DNA of 64,000 nucleotides from Channallabes apus (Eukaryota > Chordata > Actinopteri > Siluriformes > Clariidae), in contig CM060112.1 of assembly GCA_030522415.1 (NCBI GenBank), positions 11,051,001 to 11,115,000 on the forward strand, in the 5' to 3' direction. The notes under the pieces are model-generated. The model did not search any database. It saw nothing but the letters and a program-made list of their open reading frames with translations, and had not been told where the DNA came from. Position 1 is the first letter of the stretch. Each line of letters begins with the position of its first letter. A program made the translations under genes and the position numbers. Below, in pieces: positions 1-13,389 of this stretch.

Positions 1-430
1 TAAAACAGTCCAGAGCTAACAAAACAGATTAGGCAGATACACACACACACACACACACACACACATGCGCACTGCAAGTTTACACCAGTTCTAAAATAAC
101 TCAGTGTCTACTGAATGAAGCAGCGTTGTATAATGTTAGTCCTGATGAAAGAGGCGTCATTATTAACGCACCTGTTGGAGACGCAGTGATGAAGAGGTTA
201 GTGTTAGTCTCTAATCACTGAGCGGCGCTACACAGCATTTAAAGGACAGGAGTCTGTGTGAGTGTGAGTGTGCGAGTGTATGTGTGTGTATACAGTATGT
301 GTGTATATGAGTGTTCCACTCTCTCTGTGGCTTGCTGTGCAGTGCTGCAGTCTCCCCACCAGACTCAGGGCCCCGAATAAGTGGATGGATGGACACATGG
401 ATGGAGGGATAGAGGGGAGGAAAAACAACC
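1..430 (-). other. lrp8: lrp8 3'UTR (partial)
   Basis: Sequence downstream of the lrp8 stop codon on the minus strand. No AATAAA or ATTAAA is visible in the minus-strand sense, so the poly(A) site is probably left of the window. It includes a short (CA)n run at about 40-64 and several TG/CA-rich stretches. Open frames here on either strand look like low-complexity chance frames. Confidence 0.6.
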
Positions 431-469
431 TCAGGGTAATCCGTCATCCTCCACACTGAGCGCCACGCG
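431..469 (-). CDS. lrp8: lrp8 terminal coding exon
   Basis: Thirteen codons, [12 protein letters not shown] and a TGA stop, after acceptor TTTTTCATGTGCAG. Human ApoER2 ends RVALSLEDDGLP, so this 39-bp coding segment is the true C-terminus. The preceding exon ends in phase 0 and this one begins in phase 0. The sequence left of 431 is 3'UTR. Confidence 0.93.
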   Translation of the reverse strand, partial: RVALSVEDDGLP

Positions 470-3400
470 CTGCACATGAAAAACAAACAGAAAACACAGT
501 TACATACACTGCTGGAGGGAGAGGAGGAGGAAAGATGGAAGGAAAAGAAAGAAAGAAGCATGAGAGAGAAGAGACGAAATAAATGAGTGAAATAAATGAA
601 TAATTACACAAACGATTACCTAACTAAATAATAATTAGGTAGCAAGAAAGGGTGGAAGAAAAATAAGAAATAAAGCAATTAAATAATAATAAAAAAAGAC
701 AAGAATACAGACAGATAAGTAAATAGATAGAAAAGATGAAAGACATAACAAAGGAAAGAAAAATAACTAAGTAAACAACAACACAAAACAACGCAAAAAA
801 AGACCGGAAAAAGAAACTTGAAAATAAATAAAGGAAGAAAGGATGGAGCCCCCTAGTGACGGGGTGGAATTGGACACGACTAAATAGGGAGAAAATCGGG
901 AAACCCCCCCCCCCCCAAAAAAAAAAAAGTGAAGTGAATAATTTTTAAAGCACGTTTAACACATCTTAGTTGACCAAAGTAATATATAATCCTAAAATAC
1001 TGAAATGAATCCTTCAATGGAAATACATCTAAATATCCGTGTGGCTGCAGTACTTCCTGTGTATTTTGAGTGACAGATGTCTTGAGAATCAACACGTCTA
1101 TGTGTGGTTTCGAATTAAATTCTTATTGCTGATCTTTAGTGGCAGACGTCTCGTCCAATCAGCGGTAAGAATGTCATTCGCAAGCCACACCTACCTTTTT
1201 TGGCTTGTTGATTCTTACCGCTGATTGGAAGAGACATCTGTCACTCAAAATAGAGTCCGTATATACTGTATAAGTACTGCAGCCACACGGACGTTTTAGA
1301 TGTATTTTCATTTAAGGATTCATTTCAGTATTTTAGGATTATACAGCAACTAAGTTGTGTCAAATGTGCTTTAAAAATGATCCTGAATTCACTTGATAGT
1401 ACTTCTTGTATGTCTTGAGTGACAGATGTCTCATCCAATCAGCAATACGAATTTAATTTGCGAACTGTACTATATTTTGTTTCTGGATATGTCATTGTGT
1501 TTTCTGATTTGTTATATTGTATTTGGTTTTGTTATGTTGGTTTATACTTCTCGGCCACCGTAGAAAATACGTTTATATTTACTCTAACAAACAAGTCATT
1601 TAAATGTAAAACATGTAATCATTTAAGGAAGGGAAAAAAAAAGAAAGTATGTAAATAAATAATGACAGAAAATGTGATAGGGAGATAGTAAGAAAGTAAT
1701 TATCAAATTAAATAATCACAAAAAACAACAACAAAGTATTACACAAACAAACATACAAAGAAAGTGAAGAAATAAGTAAAGATGGAAAAAGAAAGAAAAG
1801 AAACAGGAAATAAATAAGATGACCACAGAAAGAAATCAAACAATAATGTGTGTACAGGGGCGGCGCGGTGGTGTAGTGGGTAGCACTGTCGTCTTGCACC
1901 TCCAGGGTCTGGGTTCGATTCCCCGGTCAGGCTCGATTCCCGTCTCTGTGTGCATGGAGTTTGCATGTTCTCCCCGTGCTTGGTGGGTTTCCTCCGGGTA
2001 CTCCGGTTTCCTCCCACAGTCCAAAGATATGCAGGTTAGGCTAATTGGCGTTCCTAAATTGCCCGTAGTGTGTGATTGGGTGTGTGAGTGTGTGTATGTG
2101 TGTGTGCCCTGCGATGGATTGGCACCCTGTCCAGGGTGTACCCTGCCTAGTGCCCGAAGTCTCCTGGGATAGGCTCCAGGCCCCCCGCGACCCTGAACAC
2201 AGGATTAAGCGGTATAGAAAATGAATGAATGAATGAATGTGTGTACATGTTTGAGAGAGAGAGACTGGAGCATTAGCCAAAGACATCTGTCTATTTTCAC
2301 TGTTCTTCAGAATGCAGATGTGAGAGATTTTACGCTGCTTAAATAAACACACGCACACACACACATACCTGCACATGCGCACACACACAAAGTCATGTAC
2401 ACTAAAGAATGTAACTTCTAAAAAAGATTGTCGAATCATTTAAAGTGCTCGTTACTCATCCCGATCTCAGCTGTAGTGAACACGCAGTACAGCTCAGGGG
2501 CACGGCACAGTCACTACTTCATACTCATCAAACACTCTGTGTGTGCTTCCACAGCAGGAACCTTCTCAGGAACTCGCTAACTTATCTTTAGTAAAGGCAG
2601 ACATTTCGCCTGCACTGCCGTACGATCCTTACTGATCTTCTCTCATCATTTACACATTGAAAGCTCAGGCATCTTACTGAGATACATTTTTGGGACAAAC
2701 TGGATTTTTATTCACTGGGAGTGGAGAAAAAACGAGGCCATAACTGGTAATCCCAGTGACGTGTGAATTTAGAGGGAATGCTGAGAATACAGTAGCTAGG
2801 TAATATCTTTTCTAGTCTAGTGTGATCAATACTTCAGTATTAATCGAAGATCGGACAAGAAGCAGATCTGTTTTATTTTCTAGAAGCTCGTAATGTTTTG
2901 TGGTTTCACCAGACTGAACTTGCGCAGTGAAAGTCACTGGAGGGCAATTTCTTTATTATTATGTTTTTTGCACCCCCCTGTTTTTTGAACATTTAAATGA
3001 ATCAGCACATTGGTTTGTAGCGCAGCTGGAGGCTTACTGTATCATAAAGTACGGCCGGTAATGTGGAGCACTATAAGAAAAAGTAAAATAGAATAAAAGT
3101 AAACGAGGGGTGATTGAAAAATGCAGCTGGATTGAATTTTGTGCTTTTTTTTTTTAAAGGCATCTGTCTCATGTGTTTAAAAGCAAGTGGATAGAATCAC
3201 GTTTGTACTAAACCAAAGCATAAAATGACAAACCACATTTTCTTTTCTCATTCAGGAGAAAAATGTGGTTCCTCAGAAGGTTCCCAGAACCTCAGCGGAA
3301 ACCTGCCTGATAACCAGCTGAAGCTGAGTGCGATGCCTGTATGAATACAGATAAAAACTTCCACTTCGAACAAACATTATGTGGATTAAAATGTACGTAC

Positions 3401-6400
3401 GTAGGTGTGCAGTGACGTGAGAAAACAGAAAACATCATGACTGCTTTGTGGTAGATGTGGAGGTAGGGAATGAGCTTGTGTGAAACATGAGAGCGACGGC
3501 GTGTACATTCAGTACTGCAGCATCGTCTCCTCTAACATCAGGGCATACCTCGCGCAGCCCTAATAATCTCATTTAACCTGCAGCGAAGAGCTTCTCAGAC
3601 CTCATTTTGTGCTGGTCAGCATGGGCACCCCTGAGTACCAGTGAGCGGCCGGGTCAGGGATGCCGCCTGCTAGAGGGAGGGCTAAGAACGGCTGCCTGAC
3701 GCTTCCACTCACGGCTGGGTAGATGTGTCCGATCTGCTCGCTGTGGCCGATGTGGATCTCGTCGTCGTCTTCCTCTGTGGTCTTGCGGTACACTGGGTTG
3801 TCGAAGTTCATGCTCTTGGTGTTGCGCCGCCTCCAGTTGCGCCAGACCAGGTAGCCTCCGGTGCACGCCAGGGTGAGGACCACTGTGGCAAGGATAGGAA
3901 CTGCATGCGTTTAACACACAGCCGACACACGGCGAGGGCGTTAACACAGCCAGAGGACACAGGCCAGCGCTTCATGACACACACATACACAATCAAGAGC
4001 ATGAGCAGCTGGGCACATCTGGGGCAAACTTTTTGGCACAAAAATGCTGTATGGGTTCAAATACTCAGTCATGACTGAATTATTGGGTTTACTGAAGCGA
4101 GAGTATGCGCCAAAATATTCAGTACTGAAACTTGTGCATCTCGGACACACGTTTGCGTTTGTCAACGGGGCAAAGCTTTAGACACACGTGTCTCCAGTAG
4201 TGAAAAGGAAGTCGTGTTGTGCAGGTGCTGTTGGAAATGAGTCTCTCGACGGAGGAAAAAGTATTCATAGTTGAGCATTATTTCCGCTCATATGGAAGTG
4301 GTCGTGAATAGGGACAGAGTTTTAAAAAAGTAGCAGAACAATTCTATCCCATAGCCGTCCCATTCTCTTGTCTTACACCATCTGATGCCTACTTGTGGGG
4401 AATGTTAAAGGACAGCGTGATCAGTTGTGAAAATCGTCTCCTTTTGCAGGAATCTGCAGCAACCTTTGTAATCGTGAACGATATGGACACTGTCTACAGC
4501 GAGGTGGTGCACACACACTTCCAACACTTACATTACACATACCGTGGTAAATCAACAGGCTAATAGGGTGTATGTTCAGGAGAAAGTAACTCTCCAACAA
4601 GGTGATATTGTTCGTCTTTTCATTTCAGTACTGTTTATTTTGGTGCATCCTGTGATTTTGTATAATACGATATAATTCAACTTAACAGTCTCTTTTTTTT
4701 TTTTTTGCTTTGTCCCTTTTATCCTATGGGGCGCCACATCGGATCATTTGATCTGCAAGATCTAGCAGCGGTTTTGCACCAGATGCTGATCCTCCCCCAT
4801 TTTCTAACCGGGCTTGGGACTGGCACTGCTGCAGTGACTGGGATGTACAGGACATAGAGTTAATAATCTTGCCAGGTGGCAGAGCTCGAACCCCGGCAAC
4901 ATACAGTAGAGCCTCAACCGCATGAGCCACCACCACCACCACCACCACCCCTACTTCTGACTGATAAAGGCAAGAAATTATCCTGCTTCAAAGGGCATCA
5001 ATACTTAGAGTAGAATGTATTTATAGGATAGGTGGTTGCATAACAAGCACTGGATTATTTTGGATTATGTGATTGCAAGATGTCTGCTATACATATCTGT
5101 TTGAAATGCCACTTATGCACATCATCAGAAATGACCACTATGTGTCTTCATTGTGAATAGTGTGTACCGTTCAGTGTTCACGCCTTCAGTGTTCACTGTA
5201 GAAATTATTTTTTGACTAGACATAAAAATAACATATCCTGTAGGTACATAAGGTAAGTATACACTTTAGAAGCCACCCTTTAGAATGTACTGAACTATTT
5301 CCTTCAGCGATAGTTATAATTTTTATAATACATAAACTAATATTAGGCGGCGCGGTGGTGTAGTGGTTAGCACTGTCGCCTTGCACCTCCAGGGTCTGGG
5401 TTCGATTCCCCGGCCAGGCTCGATTCCCGTCTCTGTGTGCATGGAGTTTGCATGTTCTCCCCGTGCTTGGTGGGTTTCCTCCGGGTACTCCGGTTTCCTC
5501 CCACAGTCCAAAGATACGCAGGTTAGGCTAATTGGCGTTCCTAAATTGCCTGTAGTGTGTGATTGGGTGTGTGAGTGTGTGTACTGTATGTGTGTGTGCC
5601 CTGCGATGGATTGGCACGCTGTCCAGGGTGTACCCTGCCTAGTGCCCGAAGTTTCCTGGGATAGGCTCCATGTCCCCCGCAACCCTGAACACAGGATTAA
5701 GCGGTATAGAAGATGAATGAATGGATGAATAAACTAATATTAGAATGTCAACATTTGGATATGCTCATGAGCCCATACAGCAAATGCCAAAAGAGTTTGG
5801 AAAAAAAATCTAAAATAAATCAGAGCCAGAGGTACCACACAGACATGCACATTCACCAGGGCTTTCTTAAGCAGCAAGGGGATACAGCCATATCTACTGT
5901 ACAGTGATCTATAAATACATTCACAGCATGTCAGGCCACATTCATAAAACATTTCCCATATAGTTATCATTATTTTGGAAAATGCATTACACTTTATTGA
6001 TGAGAAGTTTGTTTTTTAAATCAGCTCAGAGGTACATGTTTTATAAGTGTGTGTGCTTATGGAGGTGCATATAAGTACATGTATCTGGAACTAGCTATAT
6101 GGCTCCAGCGGGAGAAAAAAGGAGGTACATTTGTACTAAGTAGACCATAATTTTGGTAGATACCAATTAGATTTAGCTTAGTCTCAGCTGAACCTTGGAA
6201 TTAATTTCTGTACGGAACGATGGTTGTAGAATTTGGCCAGATTACATACATTGTACTCAAGCTGCGGGTGACAAACTTCACGGTCGGTGTACAGAGCAGG
6301 AAAATTGGTTTCGACCAAGACCTATTATAATGTACTTATATGCACCTGAAGTTTGATTTAAGACAGACTTGCAAAAAGCCTAAACTATTCCTTTAATGCG

Positions 6401-9400
6401 ATGACTGACTTAAGAAAAAAGCCTTATACAGTATGAATACTGAGCATTAAAACAGTCTAATGTTTTACTTAATTATAAACAAGAATATTTCCTGACTTAC
6501 GATGTCTTTTTCTGACAAGATATTAATTCAGTATGCAAACTGGGACTGAATTTTCTTGGCATTCACATATGTCATGCCTTATGAACAATTCACAAAAAAA
6601 AAGTGTAATTAATTTTCCATTAATAATTATAACGCTGAGTATGGTGCTTTCATATGAATGCATCACAATATATTGTACATGAATTAATAATTCATTACAA
6701 ATATCCTATAGAAACATATCCTAAGCATTTATAATGCATCATTAAGAGTATACGCATGCCATATACAGTCTCACACTGATTGACTATAAACAGATAGTGG
6801 AATATCATCAGATCATGCAAGCTGTTGAAAAGCATGAGATCCCGCTGCATGCAAAGTGAAGCGTGGCACTCGAGTAAGTGTGAAGGCTTACCTATAGGGA
6901 TGACGACACCCAGCACTGCTATAGTGATGTTGTTCCCCAGGAAGAAGTGACCTGTAGTTGAGGCAGAGACAGGGATAAAATATGTGCGTGGCACGGTGAG
7001 TTATTTTTCGATCGTCTAATTCAATATGAAGAGTAGAAATCTGAATTTATATAAAAGGGACATGATGAGTTTAAAGAGCAGGCAGGTCATGTGATCAGCA
7101 TATACACTCTGTAACAGCTTTGTCTACTTTATAGGTTTACTTCATTCATCTGCTATACCACTTATCCTATACACAGGGTCACAGTGCCAACCACTCAGCC
7201 ACCGCGCCACCGCATAGGAGCATTTCTAAGCAGATATTATTTATAAGGTGTGCTCGCTTTGTCCAGATCACTCACATCATGATCTGAATCCTTCTTTTCA
7301 CTTTTTCAGATCGGATCCATCTCTTTGCTTTAACAGTGCCCCAAAATCACACACATCTTAACTCCATTCTTTTCTCCTGAGCATAAACAAGTGCTGAAAT
7401 AAACCCTATCTCAATCTAACAATTAGTGCATTAAGTGCTTAAGGGTAATTAATGTCACGTAATAAAGCCTGAGCCCAGAACGAGCAGGGGAACCAAAAGA
7501 GATGACACACGCCGAATGCATATAGAGTCTGGTAGGTTTTCTGGAATGTGCTCGGCATATCAAAAAGATGATTGAGTAAAAGATACGGTGACATTAAAGG
7601 CATCAAAGAAATGACTTGAAGAACACTCAGAATGAAGCGCTCTCGCTAGTTTTTCCGCTGCAAGGAGAGCTGATTGCAGAGAGCTGCACTAGAAAAGGCA
7701 ATTTGAGGCATAATGTGTCGTGTTATGGACGATATTTAAATAAGATTGTGATGAATGAGGATTTTGAATGTGCTTTGTAGACCACCGTACGCAAAATGGA
7801 ATTTCCCGAAGGTGATTATACATCTTTTACCACAGCAATTCACAAGCATGTGTGTTTTTTCTCTCAATTAATTAACATCACGCTGCACTTTTTAAAATCA
7901 TGAATATAATTTAGTTATATTTAATACTGTGGAGAGCCTGTGAAACAACTTACTTCCCATGATCATGACATTATTGCATCCAATAACAGCTGGATCATCC
8001 ACAGGCTCTCTATTGTTTCTCTTTTTTTTCTCTGTATAGCGAAGTTTTAATTAAATTCTATGTGATTTAAAATTGATATGAATTTGCTGCAACCATCAGA
8101 TATAAAGCAGTAATATTAAACTCATCAATATAAAGTCATAAATCTGAGACAAGTTTAAGACATTTTAATTTAAAATAATAGTCCTGTCTTCTACAAATGT
8201 AATAAATGCTCTTGTGTGGTATTACTAAAGAAATCATTCTTTCTCAAGTGGCCTTTAAACACACCAAGTTGCAGACTCATTACAGCCAGGCATCTTTTTT
8301 TAAATTGATTTAATCGTATGAAAGATGCAACCCTGTTAGAACCAGAAATGAGAATGAGATCTTCTAGCGGACATCTAAATTCCTCAAAGCCACTACCTAC
8401 TTTTATCAGGATGCTCCCTGTCCTAACAGTTTCTTTCTCTTCTGGTTTTTCTCAGGCTGACATTAGGGGGAAAGCTGCATTACAGCACCACTCCTGACTG
8501 CTCAGAGTCATTGGGAAACGGGGAGGAAAGGCAAGAGAGAACGGGTTGGCAGCCGTTTCTAAAGCATTCGTCATTTAGCTCAGAGCTGCAATTCAGGTTC
8601 TCGGTAAAGTAGTGTTCCGCAGCTTGGACTATGCTGCATTTAGACAGCGATGAAATACCCAGGTGTCCATAGTTTTCCTTGGTTAGACTAGAAAATGGGC
8701 TTTCTCAAGCTTTATCTTAGCGACTGAGAGGGTAAAAATAGATCTGGAAGAGTAATTTGCTGAGTGGTGCTGTGAAAATGTCCAATCTGTACACAGCTAC
8801 TATAGAAGACTTCACTATCATAAACACTAAAACAAGATCATGAGCAAGATCCATGCACAAGACAGGTTCTCACATTTGTAAGTTTTTAACTTTTTATTTG
8901 GGTTGAATTAGTTCATGTAACTTTTATTGCAATGCAATGCAATTTATAATCCCTGTTACACCAGGGAACTTAAATAACAGGGAAAACAAATAGGAAAATG
9001 TCTCAATTATTCAAGCAAGACATTTTGAAAGGGGTCTCCAGTGTCAGGGCTTTGTAACAGACAGAGTAAAGCTTAGCTTTTAAGTTTGCCACCATTAGAA
9101 TGGAGAATATACGTTTTTTTTTCCCAGTAATAAGAAAAAGTTGCAATAGTCATAAATTATTCATCAAATCCGTTATCTACTGTACACTGCTAGTCGCTGT
9201 CAGGCCTGGAACCTACGTATTCCAGGGAACTAGTGATGGCAAGTTTAAATCATTTTAGTGACTCGGTTCTTTGAATTTCGTTCATCAAAATGAACGAATC
9301 TTTTTTTTTTTTAGTCATTTAGTTCATTTCGTTCTTTTGATCAGAAATATAATAAAATGTTGCATTTTCAATAAACAGACCCCCAATACATCTAACATAC

Positions 9401-11793
9401 ACAACTTTTGGCTACAGTTCCAGTGATGAAAATATTATAATGCAGCTAAGGACACATTATAATAAACACAATGAGCAGCTCACCTCTTATATCTTCCAGT
9501 CTGAGTCGTTCGTTCTTTTGAATCTATTGCACCGCATAGCGTCCATGGGAGTCACGTGACTAAAGAATGAACAACTCGGAGTAGAAGAGTCATTGAGAAA
9601 GAATCGCTCAATTCTGTTTCCTGTACATAACCTACGGGGGTTTTGCGATGATTTGCGCATGCGAGCCCAGTAGAAAATGAACGAATCACTCTCCGAGACT
9701 ACTCACTCTTCTGAGTCACGTTAAAGATTTGTTCAAAAAGAATGAATCGCTCATGAACGACCCATCACTACAGGGAACTTTATCCCAAAGCATAAAACCT
9801 GCCATTCCTGCATCTTAATCCCAATGACTGAGGCAGTTATTGTTGTTAGGAGTGCTAGCGTTACTGTAGCCGGACAGGCCCACTTACCACAGCGTGCAGA
9901 GGGATGAGAGGGGAAGAGCAGAGAACAGAGCCTGGGGCGGTGTTCATCAGTCAAGCCTGGCTGCTTCGCTCTGCCACTGCCTGCTCTAATTCAGCGGAGA
10001 GTGAAGCGCTTCTACACAGGGCCAGGGCCACAGCCTAATCCATCACTCTCAAGTGGGTTGGTGCTGCACGGCAAGCAAATTCTCTCACACTTTAACTTTC
10101 ACAACCCCTTCTTGCCGTGAGGAAGGCGCTGTGATCATGAGCTTGATCTCATTTCCATTTTCAACATACGACCGAAGTCAGGGATTTTGTTACAACTCGA
10201 GGCAAGACCTCCAAGGAAAATGAGGGCAGATGAAGTCGTCTGAGCAGACTGAGACAGAGGCAGGCAGACAGGCGCACGTGTACCGAGGTGTTTGATCTTA
10301 CGAGCGCCATCTGTCATGTCTTGCTGAAGCTCTGCTTAAAAGGTTTTATTTCATGCTGTTGCACTGAGAAGAAAACACAGAGTGCATTTTTGGGATTCTC
10401 CGGTTTCCTCCCACCTGCCAAAAACATGCTGATGACTCTAGACTGCTGCTAAACTTGGAAATAGATGGTGACGTGCTTCTCTCGAGTGGTTTCTCATGGT
10501 TTAGCTCATTCGATACTACGCCCAGTCACGCTGGTGCAGTATTATTATTATCATCTCCCACACATTGTTGAATTTCCTAGAAAGCAATGTCAAAAAGCTG
10601 GACCTTTTCATGGCTTCTAATAATGAACTGACTGCTGTTATACTATTAAATACAGCAGCTTCTACTAAAAATAGTAATAATTAAGAAATAGGTTTAAATT
10701 TTTATTCTTAAAAATATGACTAAAAGTCACTCACCACGATGTGAGAGGTTGCTGTTTGGCCCGTCCTTCTGAGAGATGGTGGTGGATCTGGGCGTGGTCT
10801 GTTGCCTGCTGTCTGTCGTGTTCTGGGTGGAGACGGGATGTTGGCGTGGCGTCGTGGTGCCGCTCTGAGCGCTGCTTGTCTTGGAAGACGATGATGGAGT
10901 TGAATGCGGTGTCGTGGTGGAGGGTGGTGCGGTTAAAAGTGTGCTGTGTGTCGTAGAAGGAGCAGCCGCGCTCGAAGCAGTTGTTGTAGTTGGGGTGGAT
11001 GATGTCGTACTGGTGGTGGTTGTCGAGGACAGCGTGGAAGTAGACGGAGGTGTGGAAGTCTCTGTCGTAGAAGACTCTGTTGTTTCTTTAGTAGTAGAAG
11101 GTGTCGTTGTTGTAGTTTTGGGCTTTGGCACTGTATAAGGAGAGGAAATAATAAAGCACAGTGACTCCAGGTCGCAGGAAATGTATCTTGTTCATGTTAT
11201 AATCCTTGCACAGCATAGCGTTATACCATTATTCCTCTACCTTCCATCATTCAGTGTAGCCTATTAATTGGGCTAATTGAGACTCACCTGTGACACAGCG
11301 GCGCATGTCCGGGCCGAGCTCGGCGCCATCAGGGCAGGCGCACGTGTATTTAGGTGAATGCTCGGTGATCTGCGGAGCTCTCAGACACAGGTACTCGCAA
11401 CCTCCGTTGGGCAAACTCCCTAAATTACAGCTGTCTGGAGCTGAGACAGAAAAAACACACGGCGTCAACTGAGACGCATTAGCCGAGGGAGCATCACTGA
11501 GGAGAGGAGCGCATGCTTAAACAGCATCATTACAGGGCAGGGGTCTGTCTAAAAGGCAAGCTCTACTATTAACATAACACTGTGATTAAAGTCTGGCGCT
11601 GGAACTAGTGCAGAAATAAAGCTCAGCCAATAATGTCCTTGGCAAATTCCTCTGTCTGAGAGAGGAATGACCTTGTTTAAGAACGTCGACAGCTAACACA
11701 CTTTCATCTGTGCACACGAGGTAGTCGGGTTTGATTGCTTTTAAAGTGGTTATATAGAGTCGAAGCGAGAGAAAGAGCAAGAGAGAAAGAACA

Positions 11794-11827
<34 letters not shown>

Positions 11828-13326
11828 TGAGCGAGCGAGTCCTCATAAAGGAGGCATACTGTACACACATCAGTGTTCATTTTACAGTATTTACTCCACT
11901 GGGAACTGGCTGCAAGGTGAAGGGAATGTGGCATGACAAAACAAATTCATTCTTAATGAATTATAATACGGTAAATCAGATTTTTTTCATTGGTAGAATC
12001 TGCAATACAATAATAAATTGCCTGTATTTGAAAACCCTTTTTTCCCCTGTACTGTAGTTACTGGTTGCAGTATATTGGTTTAATCCCAGATCCAGGACTC
12101 GTTTTTTAAATATTATTTTAAACAAATCTATTACATCCTGTCTTTGGATAATTTGCCCAAGAACATAATTCTAACAGTAAATGATTGAGAGAAACTTAAC
12201 ATTATTATGCACACCAATCTCAGCGTTAATCTCAGAGCATTGTCTTTAGTGTTAACAAAAAGTAGAGTTCAACGCCAGGGTTGTCGATGCTTATGCCTCA
12301 ACAATTCTTCCAAGCCGAGTCCTTTTTGTGACTTTGTTCTTTCTTTAAACAAGAAGGTAGCTATTTTAAAAAAACCTCAGATTTTTCTCTTCGTCCTGTT
12401 TAGATCAATTTCAAAATATAATCTGTTTATCTGCTTTTTACAGTGACGATCCCATCTAAAGCATATAAATATAGATATAGAATAAAGAGGAACATATTGC
12501 CTCAAACATTTTTCCATTACAGCTGGACAATGAATTGCATAACAAGGATCAGTTGCAATTATATAATCACAAAAGCCTGCAATTTATTACAGGTTATATA
12601 CAAACAGTATAAAATGTATGTACAGTAAATTATTTTCAATTCATAAAGAATTTGTTATACTTTTAAATAACTATTGAAGTGCTAAATACATTTTGGTTAA
12701 CATCCTCTGATTAATTTGCTCCCATTATTTGGTGTTAGCCTGGATGACAATGACTGATTACAAAAGGTAATCCTAGGTAACATAGCATTACCGTATGTCT
12801 GGAAAATAATAATCATAATGTAAGTTTTTGATCAAATCATCCAGCTCTACTTTCCATTTTCCATTCCCGGCATTTGCCAGCCGCCCTTATCCAGAGTGAC
12901 TTCCGTTTATCTCATTATACATCTGAGGGTTAAGGGTCAAGCCCAAAGGCCCAACAGTATTGGCTTATTGGTGCTGATGTTTGAAGTCATGATCAGCAGT
13001 CCAACGTCTTCACTACTGCCCCAATTAAAAAAAAGAAAAACCCTCCTTGTTGGTTTTCTAAAAGTAACATACTGCATTTACATATAAAAACAGTTACACA
13101 ACTTCCGCTTCCTATGACTAAAGCTAAAATTACTTAAATTAAAACAATATAAAGATTATAGATGACACCAATCCGATAGTCAGGACTGGTATCAAACTGA
13201 TACCAGATAAAAAATATTTGATAATTTGCATCAAATCTTGTAACAAATTGAAAAGAGTTGACTTCAATGTAACTGAATTTGATTTATTAAAACTGGGAAT
13301 GTTTACATATAAACGTACATGCTTGC

Positions 13327-13389
<63 letters not shown>

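Larger units (their letters stand above)
470..3712 (-). other. last lrp8 intron (terminal exon to NPxY exon)
   Basis: Holds A-rich low-complexity DNA (540-840, 1620-1830), a foldback repeat at 934-1392 and a complete SINE at 1857-2235. In mammals the exon for the 59-residue proline-rich cytoplasmic insert (JIP-binding) lies in this intron. I see no minus-strand frame resembling it here. The rest (2450-3600) is unique-looking sequence with no gene. Confidence 0.6.
3883..6891 (-). other. lrp8 intron between the two transmembrane exons
   Basis: Contains a transposase relic with inverted ends (4105-4660), a tRNA-like SINE remnant (4725-4950) and a full-length SINE (5347-5728). The remainder is AT-rich unique-looking sequence without a recognisable gene. 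Confidence 0.6.

Noticed and set aside
211..561. Minus-strand frame of 116 codons at the left edge
   Set aside because: Overlaps the lrp8 terminal exon in another frame and is otherwise low-complexity; the conserved [11 protein letters not shown] frame is the real one.
1860..2030. tRNA gene suggested by A-box and B-box motifs (also at 5350, 31210, 35160 and 62430)
   Set aside because: The promoter boxes belong to SINE heads followed by SINE cores, tails and target duplications; no cloverleaf-competent tRNA was apparent.
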